Assembly (NCBI GenBank): GCA_030426685.1
Contig: JAUHYC010000004.1
Location: 62,001-126,000, forward strand
DNA: 64,000 bases
Direction: 5' to 3'
Source: Alphaproteobacteria bacterium
GTDB lineage: Bacteria > Pseudomonadota > Alphaproteobacteria > Rhodobacterales > Rhodobacteraceae
The notes under the pieces were generated by a model. The model was not told where the DNA came from. It did no database searches and saw only the letters and a list, made by a program, of their open reading frames with translations. How positions within the stretch are numbered: position 1 is the stretch's first letter; each line of letters begins with the position of its first letter. Positions 34,983 through 44,351 of the stretch are shown here, in pieces. The position numbers were made by a program, and so were the translations under genes.

Positions 34983-36131
34983 ATGAGTGATATTGCAGGA
35001 ACCCGACCGGCCCTCAGATGGGTCGTTCACGCCTCGGTGGTGCTGCTTGTGGTGCTGTGGGTTTTCCCGACACTGGGCTTGTTGATCTCGTCCTTCAGAA
35101 CAGGGGATCAAATTGCCAGCAGTGGCTGGTGGCGGGCCTTGTTCCCCTCGGAACAGAACCTGACGTTGCGCGCGGCCCCACCGGAAACGCAGGTCTTGCA
35201 AGACGGGCTCTATGTGATCGAAGGCAATGTCTTCGATGGTGAACGGGCCTCGGACATCACCCGTTGGGGTGTGAATTCCCGCGCCATTGATGCCTATGCT
35301 CCGGGTGAAACAGCCGAGCTGCGCCGGGGCGGGACGATCACGGTTCAGGCCAATGGCGACTATCGCATGGAAAACACTGAGGAATTTGCGGGCAAACGTG
35401 GCCCCCGCGTCTTTGTGACAACCACTCTGCCGCCTGAATTCACCTTTGAGAACTATGCCCATGTTCTGTTCAACCAAAGCAGTTCCGACAGTATGGGCAA
35501 GGCGTTCTTCAACACTCTGACCGTGACCATTCCCGCGACGATCATCCCGATCCTTGTCGCGGCCTTTGCGGCATATGCGCTGGCATGGATGGATTTCCCT
35601 GGACGGGCGCTGTTGATTGCTGCGGTTGTCGGCCTCTTGGTGGTGCCGCTGCAACTGGCGCTGATACCGCTGCTCAAATTGCACCTCAATATCGGGATCG
35701 GCAAAGGGTATCTGGGCGTCTGGCTGGCCCATACCGGGTTTGGGATGCCCTTGGCGATCTACTTGTTGCGCAACTACATGGCGGGGCTGCCCCGGGACCT
35801 GATCGAAAACGCCCGGGTGGATGGGGCCACCGAGTTTCAGATCTTCACCAAACTCATTCTGCCACTCAGCTTTCCTGCCTTGGCATCCTTTGCGATTTTC
35901 CAGTTCCTGTGGACATGGAACGATCTGCTGGTTGCCAAGGTGTTCCTGATCGACTCATCAGGTCAGACGACGGTTATGACCAACCGCATCGTGGAGCTGT
36001 TGGGAACCCGGGGCGGCAACTGGGAAATTCTTGCCACGGCGGCGTTCGTTTCGATCGCGGTTCCGTTGGCTGTCTTCTTCACAATGCAAAAATATCTGGT
36101 CCGGGGCCTGTTGGCCGGGTCAGTCAAATAA
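34983..36131 (+). CDS. aglG: Alpha-glucoside ABC transporter, permease AglG
   Basis: Permease of 382 residues, MalG type but about 100 residues longer. The extra length is a polar periplasmic insert after the first helix (roughly residues 40-155, with VIEGNVFDGERASD). The following membrane helices and EAA loop (DLIENARVDGATEFQIFTKL) are normal. A similar insert is known in AglG proteins. The start follows AGGAGG, 12 bases after aglF. Confidence 0.93.
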   Translation: MSDIAGTRPALRWVVHASVVLLVVLWVFPTLGLLISSFRTGDQIASSGWWRALFPSEQNLTLRAAPPETQVLQDGLYVIEGNVFDGERASDITRWGVNSRAIDAYAPGETAELRRGGTITVQANGDYRMENTEEFAGKRGPRVFVTTTLPPEFTFENYAHVLFNQSSSDSMGKAFFNTLTVTIPATIIPILVAAFAAYALAWMDFPGRALLIAAVVGLLVVPLQLALIPLLKLHLNIGIGKGYLGVWLAHTGFGMPLAIYLLRNYMAGLPRDLIENARVDGATEFQIFTKLILPLSFPALASFAIFQFLWTWNDLLVAKVFLIDSSGQTTVMTNRIVELLGTRGGNWEILATAAFVSIAVPLAVFFTMQKYLVRGLLAGSVK

Positions 36132-36140
36132 AGGCGTGTC

Positions 36141-37802
36141 ATGAACGTGCAGAATAACGCAGACCTCAATTCATCAACCAAGGTGGCCGCTGACTGGTGG
36201 CGCGGCGGCGTGATCTATCAGATCTACCCCCGCAGCTTTCAGGACAGCAATGGCGACGGGATCGGCGACCTCAGGGGCATCACCCAGCGGCTTGGCTATA
36301 TCGCCTCGCTTGGCGTCGATGCGATCTGGATTTCACCTTTCTTCAAGTCGCCGATGAAGGATTTCGGATATGATGTCAGCGATTACCGCGATGTCGATCC
36401 GATGTTCGGGACCATGGCGGATTTCAAAATCTTGCTGGATCAGGCCCACGCGCTGGGGCTGAAGGTGATGATCGATCTGGTGCTGTCGCACACGTCCGAT
36501 CAGCATCCCTGGTTTGTTGAAAGCCGCGCCAATCGGGACAATCCGAAATCGGACTGGTTTGTCTGGGCGGACCCCAAGCCCGATGGTACGCCGCCGAACA
36601 ACTGGCTGTCGATCTTTGGCGGGTCGGCGTGGCAGTGGGACTCGCGCCGCATGCAATACTATTTGCACAATTTCCTCAGCTCGCAGCCAGATTTGAACTT
36701 CCACTGCCGTGAAGTTCAGGACGCGCTGCTGGATGTCGCGCGGTTCTGGCTTGATCTGGGCGTGGACGGGTTCCGCCTGGATACGATCAACTTCTATTTT
36801 CATGATGCGCAGCTGCGGGACAATCCGGCGCTGCCGCTGGATCAGCGCAATGCCTCGATCGCGCCGATGGTGAACCCCTATAACCATCAAAATCACCTCT
36901 ATTCCAAAAGCCAGCCGGAGAATATCGCTTTCCTCGAACGTCTCCGCGCGCTGACGGACGCCTACGAGGGTCGCGCCTGCCTGGGTGAGGTCGGCGATGC
37001 GCAGCGCGGGCTAGAGATCATGGGGGAATACACCACGGGCGATAAGCGGATGCATATGTGCTATGCTTTTGAGTTCCTTGAAAGCCGCGCCATCACAGCC
37101 GGTCACGCCAAACAGGTATTCGACCAGCTCGAGGCCAAGGCCGGTGATGCCTGGCCGTGCTGGGCGTTCTCGAACCATGATGTGCAGCGCCATGCCTCGC
37201 GCTGGGGGCTCAGCGACCTGAGCGTTCGCCAGCACGCGGTTCTGATGATGTGCCTGCGCGGGTCGGCCTGTCTGTACCAGGGTGAAGAACTCGGCCTGAG
37301 CGAGGCAGAAGTTCCCTTCGAGAGGTTGCAGGATCCGTATGGCATTGAGTTCTGGCCAGAATTCAAAGGGCGCGATGGCTGCCGCACGCCGATGGTGTGG
37401 GCCACGCAGGATGAACAAAGCGGTTTCAGTTCCGGTGACCCGTGGTTGCCGGTCAGCAAGAAGCAGGCGGAACTGGCGGTGGACAGGCAGGAAAGCAACG
37501 ATCAAAGCATCTTGCATCATTACCGCCGTGCCATTGCGTTCCGTCACGCGCATCCGGCGCTGATGTCGGGGACGCAGACAGATATGGCAGAAGAAAACGG
37601 AGTTCTGCGGTTCATTCGGGAGGATGGCAGAGAACAGATTTTCTGTGCCTTCAATCTCGGGTCGGAGCCTGCGGCGCTGACGTTACCTGCCGGAAACTGG
37701 CAGATGATCGGGCAGGAGCTGCAGGCAGTCGCCGAAAACGAGATGGGCAACGTGACGCTGGAGGCAGCCCAATTCTGCCTTGCCCGGCGAACAGGAGGGT
37801 AA
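36141..37802 (+). CDS. aglA: Alpha-glucosidase, glycoside hydrolase family 13
   Basis: Cytoplasmic enzyme of 553 residues. The GH13 catalytic triad is present: nucleophile Asp in DGFRLDTINFY, acid/base Glu in CLGEVGD, and the transition-state Asp in FSNHDVQR. Region DAIWISPFFKSPMKDFGYD places it in the oligo-1,6-glucosidase/sucrose-hydrolysing group. It splits imported alpha-glucosides into hexoses. It lies between the permeases and the ATPase gene, as in S. meliloti aglEFGAK. Confidence 0.95.
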   Translation: MNVQNNADLNSSTKVAADWWRGGVIYQIYPRSFQDSNGDGIGDLRGITQRLGYIASLGVDAIWISPFFKSPMKDFGYDVSDYRDVDPMFGTMADFKILLDQAHALGLKVMIDLVLSHTSDQHPWFVESRANRDNPKSDWFVWADPKPDGTPPNNWLSIFGGSAWQWDSRRMQYYLHNFLSSQPDLNFHCREVQDALLDVARFWLDLGVDGFRLDTINFYFHDAQLRDNPALPLDQRNASIAPMVNPYNHQNHLYSKSQPENIAFLERLRALTDAYEGRACLGEVGDAQRGLEIMGEYTTGDKRMHMCYAFEFLESRAITAGHAKQVFDQLEAKAGDAWPCWAFSNHDVQRHASRWGLSDLSVRQHAVLMMCLRGSACLYQGEELGLSEAEVPFERLQDPYGIEFWPEFKGRDGCRTPMVWATQDEQSGFSSGDPWLPVSKKQAELAVDRQESNDQSILHHYRRAIAFRHAHPALMSGTQTDMAEENGVLRFIREDGREQIFCAFNLGSEPAALTLPAGNWQMIGQELQAVAENEMGNVTLEAAQFCLARRTGG

Positions 37803-37805
37803 GGG

Positions 37806-38894
37806 ATGTCGGAACTCAAGCTGACGGATGTGGCCAAGACCTATGGTCCGGTCGATGTTCTGAAAGACATCAATCTGGAGATAGAAACCGGTGAGTTGAT
37901 TGTTTTCGTTGGCCCGTCGGGCTGTGGTAAGTCCACCCTTCTGCGGATGATCGCCGGGCTCGAAAAAATTTCGGGCGGGACGCTGGAAATCGAAGGGCAG
38001 GTCATGAATGACGTGCCCCCGGCACAGCGTGGTATCGCGATGGTGTTTCAGAGCTATGCACTTTATCCGCATATGACCGTGCGCGAGAACATGGCCTTTG
38101 CCCTGAAGATCGCAAAAATGCCCGCTGCCGAAATTGATGCGGCCGTTGAACGTGCGGCCCAGATCCTTCAGCTCGAGCCGTTCTTGGATCGCCTGCCCAA
38201 AGCCCTGTCCGGCGGGCAACGTCAACGTGTCGCGATCGGGCGCGCCATCGTCCGAGATCCCAAGGTCTATTTGTTTGACGAACCGCTCTCAAACCTCGAT
38301 GCAGCCTTGCGGGTCGCCACCCGGATCGAAATCGCACGGCTGAAAGAGGCGATGCCCGGCAGCACGATGATCTATGTCACTCATGATCAGGTCGAGGCGA
38401 TGACGCTGGCCAGCCGGATCGTGGTTCTGGCCAATAAAGGCATCTCGCAGGTTGGCACACCTCTGGAGCTTTATGAGACACCTGACAATGAGTTTGTAGC
38501 GCAATTCATTGGATCTCCGGCGATGAACCTGCTGCCGGGCAAAATTTCTCAGACGGGTGAGACCACGACCGTGACTTTGGAGTGTGGTGGGACTGCTGTT
38601 TCTGCCATTGCGACAACCGCAGATGACATGGGCAAGAACGTCAACGTCGGTGTCCGGCCAGAAGATTTTCAGCAAACCGACAGCGCCCCGATTATGGAAG
38701 GTGTTGTGGACTTTACCGAGGCGTTGGGTGAGGTCACTTTGCTCTATTTTGCTGAGCAGGAGGGTGCGCATGCCGTGATCGCCAAACTGCCGGGAATTCA
38801 GCGAAACCTGCGTGGAACAACAGTCGCTGTGACGGCGGTGCCGGAAAAGGTGCATCTGTTTCACAACGGATTATCCATGCGGAACAGGAGTTAA
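37806..38894 (+). CDS. aglK: Alpha-glucoside ABC transporter, ATPase AglK
   Basis: Nucleotide-binding subunit of 362 residues in the MalK/UgpC group. Walker A GPSGCGKST, signature LSGGQRQR, Walker B VYLFDEP and switch YVTHDQVEAM are all canonical, in contrast to the GlpS/GlpT pair of this window. The C-terminal part is a TOBE regulatory domain. It starts three bases after aglA and is the last gene of the operon. Confidence 0.95.
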   Translation: MSELKLTDVAKTYGPVDVLKDINLEIETGELIVFVGPSGCGKSTLLRMIAGLEKISGGTLEIEGQVMNDVPPAQRGIAMVFQSYALYPHMTVRENMAFALKIAKMPAAEIDAAVERAAQILQLEPFLDRLPKALSGGQRQRVAIGRAIVRDPKVYLFDEPLSNLDAALRVATRIEIARLKEAMPGSTMIYVTHDQVEAMTLASRIVVLANKGISQVGTPLELYETPDNEFVAQFIGSPAMNLLPGKISQTGETTTVTLECGGTAVSAIATTADDMGKNVNVGVRPEDFQQTDSAPIMEGVVDFTEALGEVTLLYFAEQEGAHAVIAKLPGIQRNLRGTTVAVTAVPEKVHLFHNGLSMRNRS

Positions 38895-38941
38895 CGTGCG
38901 CTGAGGTGCTTCTCGCCGAGCAGGCTTCATGGGCCTGTCTG

Positions 38942-40339
38942 CTATTCCTCGGCTTGTTGTGGGGCAGGGTGAATTCGCCACAAACCGCCTATTTCTCTGT
39001 GTGCCACATGTGACGCCATTGATAGCGCAATGATCCACCCAGTGATGACAGCCGCTGCGGTTCCAAACCAAACCCCGGTTTCGTCAAACCCCAGTAGGCC
39101 GATGAACACCCAGACAAAGAACGCGACGCCAAATGCCTGGCGATACAGGCTGATCCAAACTGTCCAGATGGGTCTTTTGAGTGCCTGCAGCAGCGAATTG
39201 ATCGAGAACAACATCATGTAGAACGGCAGGATCAGGCCATCGATACGGAGATAGCTTACGCCAACTCGAATAACTTCGGGGTCGTCTGTGAACAGCCGCA
39301 TCAATGATGGCCCGGCAAACCACAGGATCGGGATCGCGGTTGCGGTCATGATAAGGCCGGTCTTCCAGCAAAAGAAAATCGCCTCGCGCACCCGGTCGAA
39401 TTCTCGCGCTCCGAAGTTCTGTGACGCAATAGGCAAAAGCGCACCGGTGACGCCCAGCACGGGCAAAAGTAGGATTTGTTCCAATCGGATGGCGATTCCA
39501 AAGCCTGCGATTGCGTGCTCGCCGAATATCTTCAGGGCGAATTGCATGACAAAGCCAGACAGCAGCATCACCATGAACGACACGGCAGTCGGCAGAACCT
39601 GAACAGCAATTTCGGCAAAGCGGCTCAATCGGGGTCTAAAGTAGGCGGCGCGCATGCGTTTCATCCTGCGGCGCCTCAGTACCTGCCGGATCATGTAGAT
39701 CATGACGCCGGTTTGGCTGATAACGGTTGAGGCTGCCAACCCGTCAAACCCGATGCCCGGAACCAATCCGGGAATGCCGTAGATCAGCAGCGGGTTCAGT
39801 ACGATATTCGCAAAAAAAGCCACAACCAGAGCGCGTTGCATGGACACGGCGTCGCCATGAGCCTGCAATATGCCATTGCAGCCATGGGCCAGCAAAAACC
39901 CCGGCAACGCAAAGAGCAGCCAGTAAAAATAACGCAGCCCGGCATCGCGGTAATTGCCCGGCTCCGAAACCAGGTGTATCAATGCGGGCCCATACCACAG
40001 CCCCGACAGCGCAAGCAGGCCGGCGGCAATAAAGCCAAAACTCATGCCCTGTGCGGACAAACGTCGGGCAACCCGGGGGTTTCCTGCCCCAAGTGCGTTG
40101 CCGACAAGCGCGCTCATGGCGGCGCTCAGACCGACACCCACGGACATGGCAATAAAAAAGGCCTGAAATCCAAGCGCCAACCCAGCCTGTGCGCTTGTCG
40201 ATAGCAGTCCGGCAAAGAACATGTCGACGATGTTGTACAGAGTGCTGAACAACATCCCGACCGCACCAGGCACCGCCAGCGCCCGGAAATGTGCTGGAAT
40301 GGACCCACGGGTCAGGTCAAGTTCAACCGTCATGGCCAT
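38942..40339 (-). CDS. MATE family efflux transporter
   Basis: Inner-membrane protein of 465 residues with twelve hydrophobic segments in two MATE repeats; the N-terminal PGAVGMLFSTLYNIVDMFFAG is the family signature. It exports cationic or amphiphilic compounds in exchange for Na+ or H+; the substrate is unknown. It converges on the agl operon and lies 12 bases from the XRE-cupin gene upstream of it, so it may be co-transcribed with that regulator. Confidence 0.92.
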   Translation of the reverse strand: MAMTVELDLTRGSIPAHFRALAVPGAVGMLFSTLYNIVDMFFAGLLSTSAQAGLALGFQAFFIAMSVGVGLSAAMSALVGNALGAGNPRVARRLSAQGMSFGFIAAGLLALSGLWYGPALIHLVSEPGNYRDAGLRYFYWLLFALPGFLLAHGCNGILQAHGDAVSMQRALVVAFFANIVLNPLLIYGIPGLVPGIGFDGLAASTVISQTGVMIYMIRQVLRRRRMKRMRAAYFRPRLSRFAEIAVQVLPTAVSFMVMLLSGFVMQFALKIFGEHAIAGFGIAIRLEQILLLPVLGVTGALLPIASQNFGAREFDRVREAIFFCWKTGLIMTATAIPILWFAGPSLMRLFTDDPEVIRVGVSYLRIDGLILPFYMMLFSINSLLQALKRPIWTVWISLYRQAFGVAFFVWVFIGLLGFDETGVWFGTAAAVITGWIIALSMASHVAHREIGGLWRIHPAPQQAEE

Positions 40340-40351
40340 GTTAGTCGGGTG

Positions 40352-40939
40352 TCATGGGCGCTCTGCCTGAACAGTCAGAAAGACAAATTCAGGGGTCAGA
40401 ACTTCTTCGAACCCGTGGTTCAGTTCGGCATCCACGCTGATACTGTCACCCGCCGAGAGTTTGAACCGGGCCTCACCATAACGATAGACGGCCTCGCCCT
40501 CGAGTGCCTGCACAAAGACGACGCCATGACCAACATAGGTAGGCGGCTGGCCACGGTTGCGGGACAGCGTGACCCTGCGCGCCTGAAATCGCAGATCTTT
40601 GCGCGAATGCAGTGCCAGATTGACATATTCGTGGCTGTGGCCCCCCGCAATTCGCGTTGATTTCAGGCCTTCGCCATGGCGTACAAGGGTGTAATCGGTG
40701 TGGTCGGTGCGGGCTTCGCCGAACAGCGATACGATCGGAACCTCAAGCGCTTCGGCAAGTGCAGCCAGAGTATCGATCGAAGGTGAAACAAGGCCGTTTT
40801 CAATTCTACTGACCATCGCGGCGGAAATGCCGGATTGTTCGGCCAGTCGGCGGGCCGATTGCCTGCGGCTTTGACGCAGCTCCCTAAGCGAGGCGCCGAT
40901 GGCACGGTCGATCTGTCTTCCCGGAGGGTCTCCCTGCAT
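40352..40939 (-). CDS. XRE family regulator with C-terminal cupin domain
   Basis: Protein of 195 residues. Residues about 12-70 hold the helix-turn-helix (SARRLAEQSGISAAMVSRIE), and residues about 110-190 a cupin fold (VFVQALEGEAVYRYGEARF) that usually binds a small effector. The start is placed at ATG 40939, with GGAAG upstream, instead of the TTG in the track. It follows the AhpD-like gene closely and diverges from the ABC importer, so it probably controls uptake and catabolism of the imported compound. Confidence 0.88.
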   Translation of the reverse strand: MQGDPPGRQIDRAIGASLRELRQSRRQSARRLAEQSGISAAMVSRIENGLVSPSIDTLAALAEALEVPIVSLFGEARTDHTDYTLVRHGEGLKSTRIAGGHSHEYVNLALHSRKDLRFQARRVTLSRNRGQPPTYVGHGVVFVQALEGEAVYRYGEARFKLSAGDSISVDAELNHGFEEVLTPEFVFLTVQAERP

Positions 40940-40950
40940 GGTTCTTCCAA

Positions 40951-41529
40951 TCAATCGTCGGTGTAATAGCCCACAACATCGCCATCCGTGGTCACACCAA
41001 GCCCGTTCAGCAAGCGATTGGCGTAATTGAAGTAACCCACGATCTGGTTGATTTCGAGAATTTCGCCATCATCCCACCCCGTCTCTTTCAGGTCGTCAAT
41101 ATCAGCCTCGGTCATAGCGCCGGGTGATTTGGTCAGCTTCTCGGCGTAAATCAGCGCTGCGAGATGGGCACCGTCAAACGCATCTTGTGGGCGATGTGCC
41201 TTAAGCGCGACCTCGATCCGATCAGCCTGCAATTCGTCGTTGATCAGATGTCGGGCATTTGCCCAGTGATTGGCGTATGAATAGGGGCAGGCGTTTAAGG
41301 TTGAAACATAAGAACTGATTACTTCCTGAAACCACATCGGAACAGTGTTGATCTGATCGTGCAGACAGGCCCGATACAAAATCACATGCCCCTTCATGGT
41401 GTTGGGTCGCAAAGAATGCACACGCATGACATTATCGACGGTCCCATGTGGCGTGCGCGCCAGATCCAGAATGGCCTTAAGCTGCTCATCGGCATCTTCA
41501 TCGGAAATCATCCTGATCCAGGCAGACAT
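40951..41529 (-). CDS. AhpD-like / carboxymuconolactone decarboxylase family protein
   Basis: All-helical protein of 192 residues of the 'peroxidase-related' AhpD-like group. The redox centre reads NACPYSYANH: the first Cys and the trailing His are present, but the second Cys of the usual CxxC is Ser. It is therefore unlikely to be a normal disulfide peroxidase; it could be a decarboxylase-like or monothiol enzyme. It lies between the XRE-cupin regulator and the divergent ABC importer and probably belongs to the same catabolic regulon. Confidence 0.85.
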   Translation of the reverse strand: MSAWIRMISDEDADEQLKAILDLARTPHGTVDNVMRVHSLRPNTMKGHVILYRACLHDQINTVPMWFQEVISSYVSTLNACPYSYANHWANARHLINDELQADRIEVALKAHRPQDAFDGAHLAALIYAEKLTKSPGAMTEADIDDLKETGWDDGEILEINQIVGYFNYANRLLNGLGVTTDGDVVGYYTDD

Positions 41530-41836
41530 TCGCGGTTCCTCCCTTGGTCGTCAGTCGAATTTACGGGCTGCGCTTTTCCACCCTCTGAGTTTTTTATTGA
41601 CGAATATTGCGTATTAAGCAACCATATTAATCAGTGTGCAACGAAATTGAGGATTCTGAAGCCTTGCCCGATTGCCCCACTCAATTCCGGTGCCTGACCG
41701 GTTCTTGCGATTCTCAGGCCCTTTTGCATTGGCACGTCCACTCGGAGGGATTGAGAGTGAATGCCTGGGATGCAGGCCGAACTCTTCACGGTATTGGTCA
41801 GTCGAACGGGATGCCCCAAACCCAGACAGGTATGTC
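41530..41836. promoter_or_regulatory. Divergent promoter region of AhpD-like gene and ABC importer
   Basis: Three hundred bases between divergent starts. It contains the inverted repeat TTGC-N7-GCAA (41607-41621) in an AT-rich stretch with TTGACG at 41597. These are candidate elements for the XRE-cupin regulator. The in-frame upstream extension of the ATPase ORF here is not coding. Confidence 0.45.
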
Positions 41837-42583
41837 ATGAACCAAGCCACTCCGATGATCGAAGTGACCAACCTGGATAAGTATTACGACTCGTTCCACG
41901 CGCTTAAGGGCATCGATCTGACCGTACATCAAGGAGAGAAGGTCGTGATTTGCGGCCCGTCCGGATCGGGTAAATCCACGCTGATCCGGTGTTTCAACGG
42001 GTTGGAATGGCACAATTCCGGTCGCCTCGTGATCGACGGGATCGAGGTTTATGACGGTGCCAAAGACATCCGGGAGTTGCGACAAGAAGTTGGCATGGTG
42101 TTTCAGCAATTCAATCTGTTCCCGCACCTGACGGTTTTGGAAAACCTGATGATCGGCCCGATGAAAGTGCGCAAGATCCCCAGAGCACAGGCCGAAGAAA
42201 CCGCGCGCAATTACCTGGAGCGGGTCCACATCCCGGAACAGGCCGACAAATACCCGGCGCAATTGTCGGGAGGGCAACAACAGCGTGTCGCCATTGCACG
42301 TTCGCTGTGCATGGAAACCCGGATCATGCTGTTTGACGAACCGACCTCCGCGCTGGACCCCGAGATGATCAACGAGGTTCTGGATGTGATGGTCGAACTG
42401 GCAGGTACCGGCATGACTATGGTTGTCGTCACCCATGAAATGGGGTTTGCCCGAAAGGTTGCCGATACCATGGTCTTTATGGAGGCCGGACGCATCGTGG
42501 AAATCTCGCCACCCGAACAGTTTTTTACAAACCCGTCCAGCGAACGGTGTCGTCTGTTCCTTGACCAGATTCTGGCGCATTGA
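41837..42583 (+). CDS. Amino-acid-type ABC transporter, ATPase
   Basis: ATPase of 248 residues in the polar amino acid (GlnQ/HisP) group. Walker A GPSGSGKST, signature LSGGQQQR, Walker B IMLFDEP and switch VVTHEMGFA are canonical. The start is at ATG 41837 (MNQATPMIEV); the track start lies 55 codons upstream in the promoter. First gene of a four-gene importer: ATPase, permease, binding protein, permease. Confidence 0.93.
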   Translation: MNQATPMIEVTNLDKYYDSFHALKGIDLTVHQGEKVVICGPSGSGKSTLIRCFNGLEWHNSGRLVIDGIEVYDGAKDIRELRQEVGMVFQQFNLFPHLTVLENLMIGPMKVRKIPRAQAEETARNYLERVHIPEQADKYPAQLSGGQQQRVAIARSLCMETRIMLFDEPTSALDPEMINEVLDVMVELAGTGMTMVVVTHEMGFARKVADTMVFMEAGRIVEISPPEQFFTNPSSERCRLFLDQILAH

Positions 42584-42584
42584 C

Positions 42585-43427
42585 GTGAGCGACTTGGGCA
42601 TCTCCAGGCCGAAAGGTCAGCCTTTGCCGAAACCGCCGGTCTACAAGCGGTTTTTCGACTCGGTTTTGATCTCGGTCATTATTTACGCGATCATTGTTGG
42701 ATTGATTGCCTATGGCGCATATGTCGGCGCGCAGGGCATGGGATACAACTGGCAATGGTACCGCGTGCCGCAATTCCTGTACCGCAATACGGAAATTGGA
42801 TTTGAATGGGGTGAAATCCCGATCGGACTTGTCGCGACGATCAAATTGTCGGTCACGGCTTTTCTGCTGGCGACGTTCATCGGCCTGCTGGTGGCTTTGC
42901 TCAGACTATCGGGTTTGGTGATCGGCTCGGCCGTGGCTGTCGGATATCTGGAACTCATCCGCAATATCCCGCTGCTGGTTCTGCTATACCTGTTTTATTA
43001 TGTTTTGGGGCCGATCTTCGGCTTTGACCGCTACCTGGCCAGCATCCTGACACTGGCGGTTTTCCATTCTGCCCTGATTTCCGAGATTCTGCGCGCTGGG
43101 ATCAACGCGATTCCCACAGGGCAGTGGGAGGCCTCGAAGTCTATCGGGATGACCTCGTATCAGACCTATCGCTATATCATCCTGCCACAATCGGTCCGTT
43201 TCATGTTGCCGCCCATGACCGGTGAAATCGTTCACCTGATCAAATCCTCGGCCATCGTCAGCGTGATCGCGGTGGCCGAGCTGACCACATTCGGCCGTAA
43301 CATCATTTCCGATACCTACATGAGTTTTGAAATCTGGTTCACCATCGCCCTGGTCTATCTGGTGGTGACCCTGATCCTGTCGATTGGCGTGAGCCACCTG
43401 GAGAAGAAATATGCCGTCGACCAATAG
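42585..43427 (+). CDS. Amino-acid-type ABC transporter, permease 1
   Basis: Permease of 280 residues of the His/Glu/Gln/Arg family, starting at GTG 42585, one base after the ATPase stop. It has an N-terminal hydrophobic helix, an extra periplasmic loop, and the EAA loop GQWEASKSIGMTSYQTYRYI. The long extension of the ORF track reads through the ATPase gene in another frame. Confidence 0.9.
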   Translation: MSDLGISRPKGQPLPKPPVYKRFFDSVLISVIIYAIIVGLIAYGAYVGAQGMGYNWQWYRVPQFLYRNTEIGFEWGEIPIGLVATIKLSVTAFLLATFIGLLVALLRLSGLVIGSAVAVGYLELIRNIPLLVLLYLFYYVLGPIFGFDRYLASILTLAVFHSALISEILRAGINAIPTGQWEASKSIGMTSYQTYRYIILPQSVRFMLPPMTGEIVHLIKSSAIVSVIAVAELTTFGRNIISDTYMSFEIWFTIALVYLVVTLILSIGVSHLEKKYAVDQ

Positions 43428-43463
43428 AACTGAAAACTATGTCGGACAACAAGGAGAACCAAG

Positions 43464-44297
43464 ATGAAGCTTTCTCGCAGAATGCTCGGCGTCGCACTCG
43501 GCGCGGCCGTGGCAACCGGAATGGCAACCTCAGGCTGGGCGCAAAGCGCGACGCAGGAACTGTCCCGCGAAAGCGTGATCGAAACCATCAAACAGGACGG
43601 CGTGATCAGGATCGGCCTGTCGCTGTTTGTTCCCTGGTCGATGCGCGATAAAAACGGCGATCTTATCGGATTTGAGCTGGATGTCGGGCGCAAGCTGGCC
43701 GAAGATATGGGCGTTGAGGTCGAATTCGTTCCAACTGCATGGGACGGGATCATTCCGGCGCTGGTCTCCGGTAATTTTGACGTGATCATTTCGGGCATGT
43801 CGGTGACGGCGCAGCGAAATCTGACCATCAATTTCACTGATCCATACGCCTATTCCGGCCTCGCCATCCTTGCCAACAAGTCGATGACCGAGGGCATGTC
43901 GCTGGAGGATTTCAACAAGCCCGAAGTCACATTTGCAGCGCGTCGCGGCGCAACACCCGCCGCTGTGATTGCACAAAACTTCCCCGATGCGACACTGCTG
44001 CTTTTCGATGAGGACGGGGCCTCGACCCAGGAGGTTCTGAATGGAAACGCGCACGCATCTATGGCTGCGCAACCTACCCCGAACCGTGAAGCGGTACGCC
44101 ATCCTGAGACTTTGGTGGTTCCATTTGAAAACCTCTACGACCCAAGGGGCGAAGCGTTCGGGGTGCGCAAGGGGGATCCCGATGCGATGAACTATTTCAA
44201 CAACTGGATTGCTCAGCAGTGGCGGTCCGGTTGGTTGGAAGAGCGTCATAACTATTGGTTCGCCACCGAAGAGTGGGCAGATCAGGTCGCGCAATAA
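43464..44297 (+). CDS. Amino-acid-type ABC transporter, periplasmic binding protein
   Basis: Exported binding protein of 277 residues, family 3. The signal peptide MKLSRRMLGVALGAAVATG ends near SGWAQSA. The mature domain has GVIRIGLSLFVPWSMRD and the LVSGNFDVIISGMSVTAQR hinge region typical of the family. The ligand is unknown; the catabolic genes around it suggest a small zwitterionic or N-containing compound rather than a protein amino acid, which is inference. Confidence 0.92.
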   Translation: MKLSRRMLGVALGAAVATGMATSGWAQSATQELSRESVIETIKQDGVIRIGLSLFVPWSMRDKNGDLIGFELDVGRKLAEDMGVEVEFVPTAWDGIIPALVSGNFDVIISGMSVTAQRNLTINFTDPYAYSGLAILANKSMTEGMSLEDFNKPEVTFAARRGATPAAVIAQNFPDATLLLFDEDGASTQEVLNGNAHASMAAQPTPNREAVRHPETLVVPFENLYDPRGEAFGVRKGDPDAMNYFNNWIAQQWRSGWLEERHNYWFATEEWADQVAQ

Positions 44298-44351
44298 CCT
44301 AACGACAGGGGGCGGCATGGTCGCCCCCAAGCCTGACGCGGAGCGTGCCCG

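Noticed and set aside
32898-35732. 944-codon minus-strand ORF across aglE, aglF and aglG
   Set aside because: It is antisense to three well-supported genes, is very rich in His, Arg and Gln as expected for the complement of GC-rich coding DNA, and has no recognisable domain or ribosome site. Shadow ORF.
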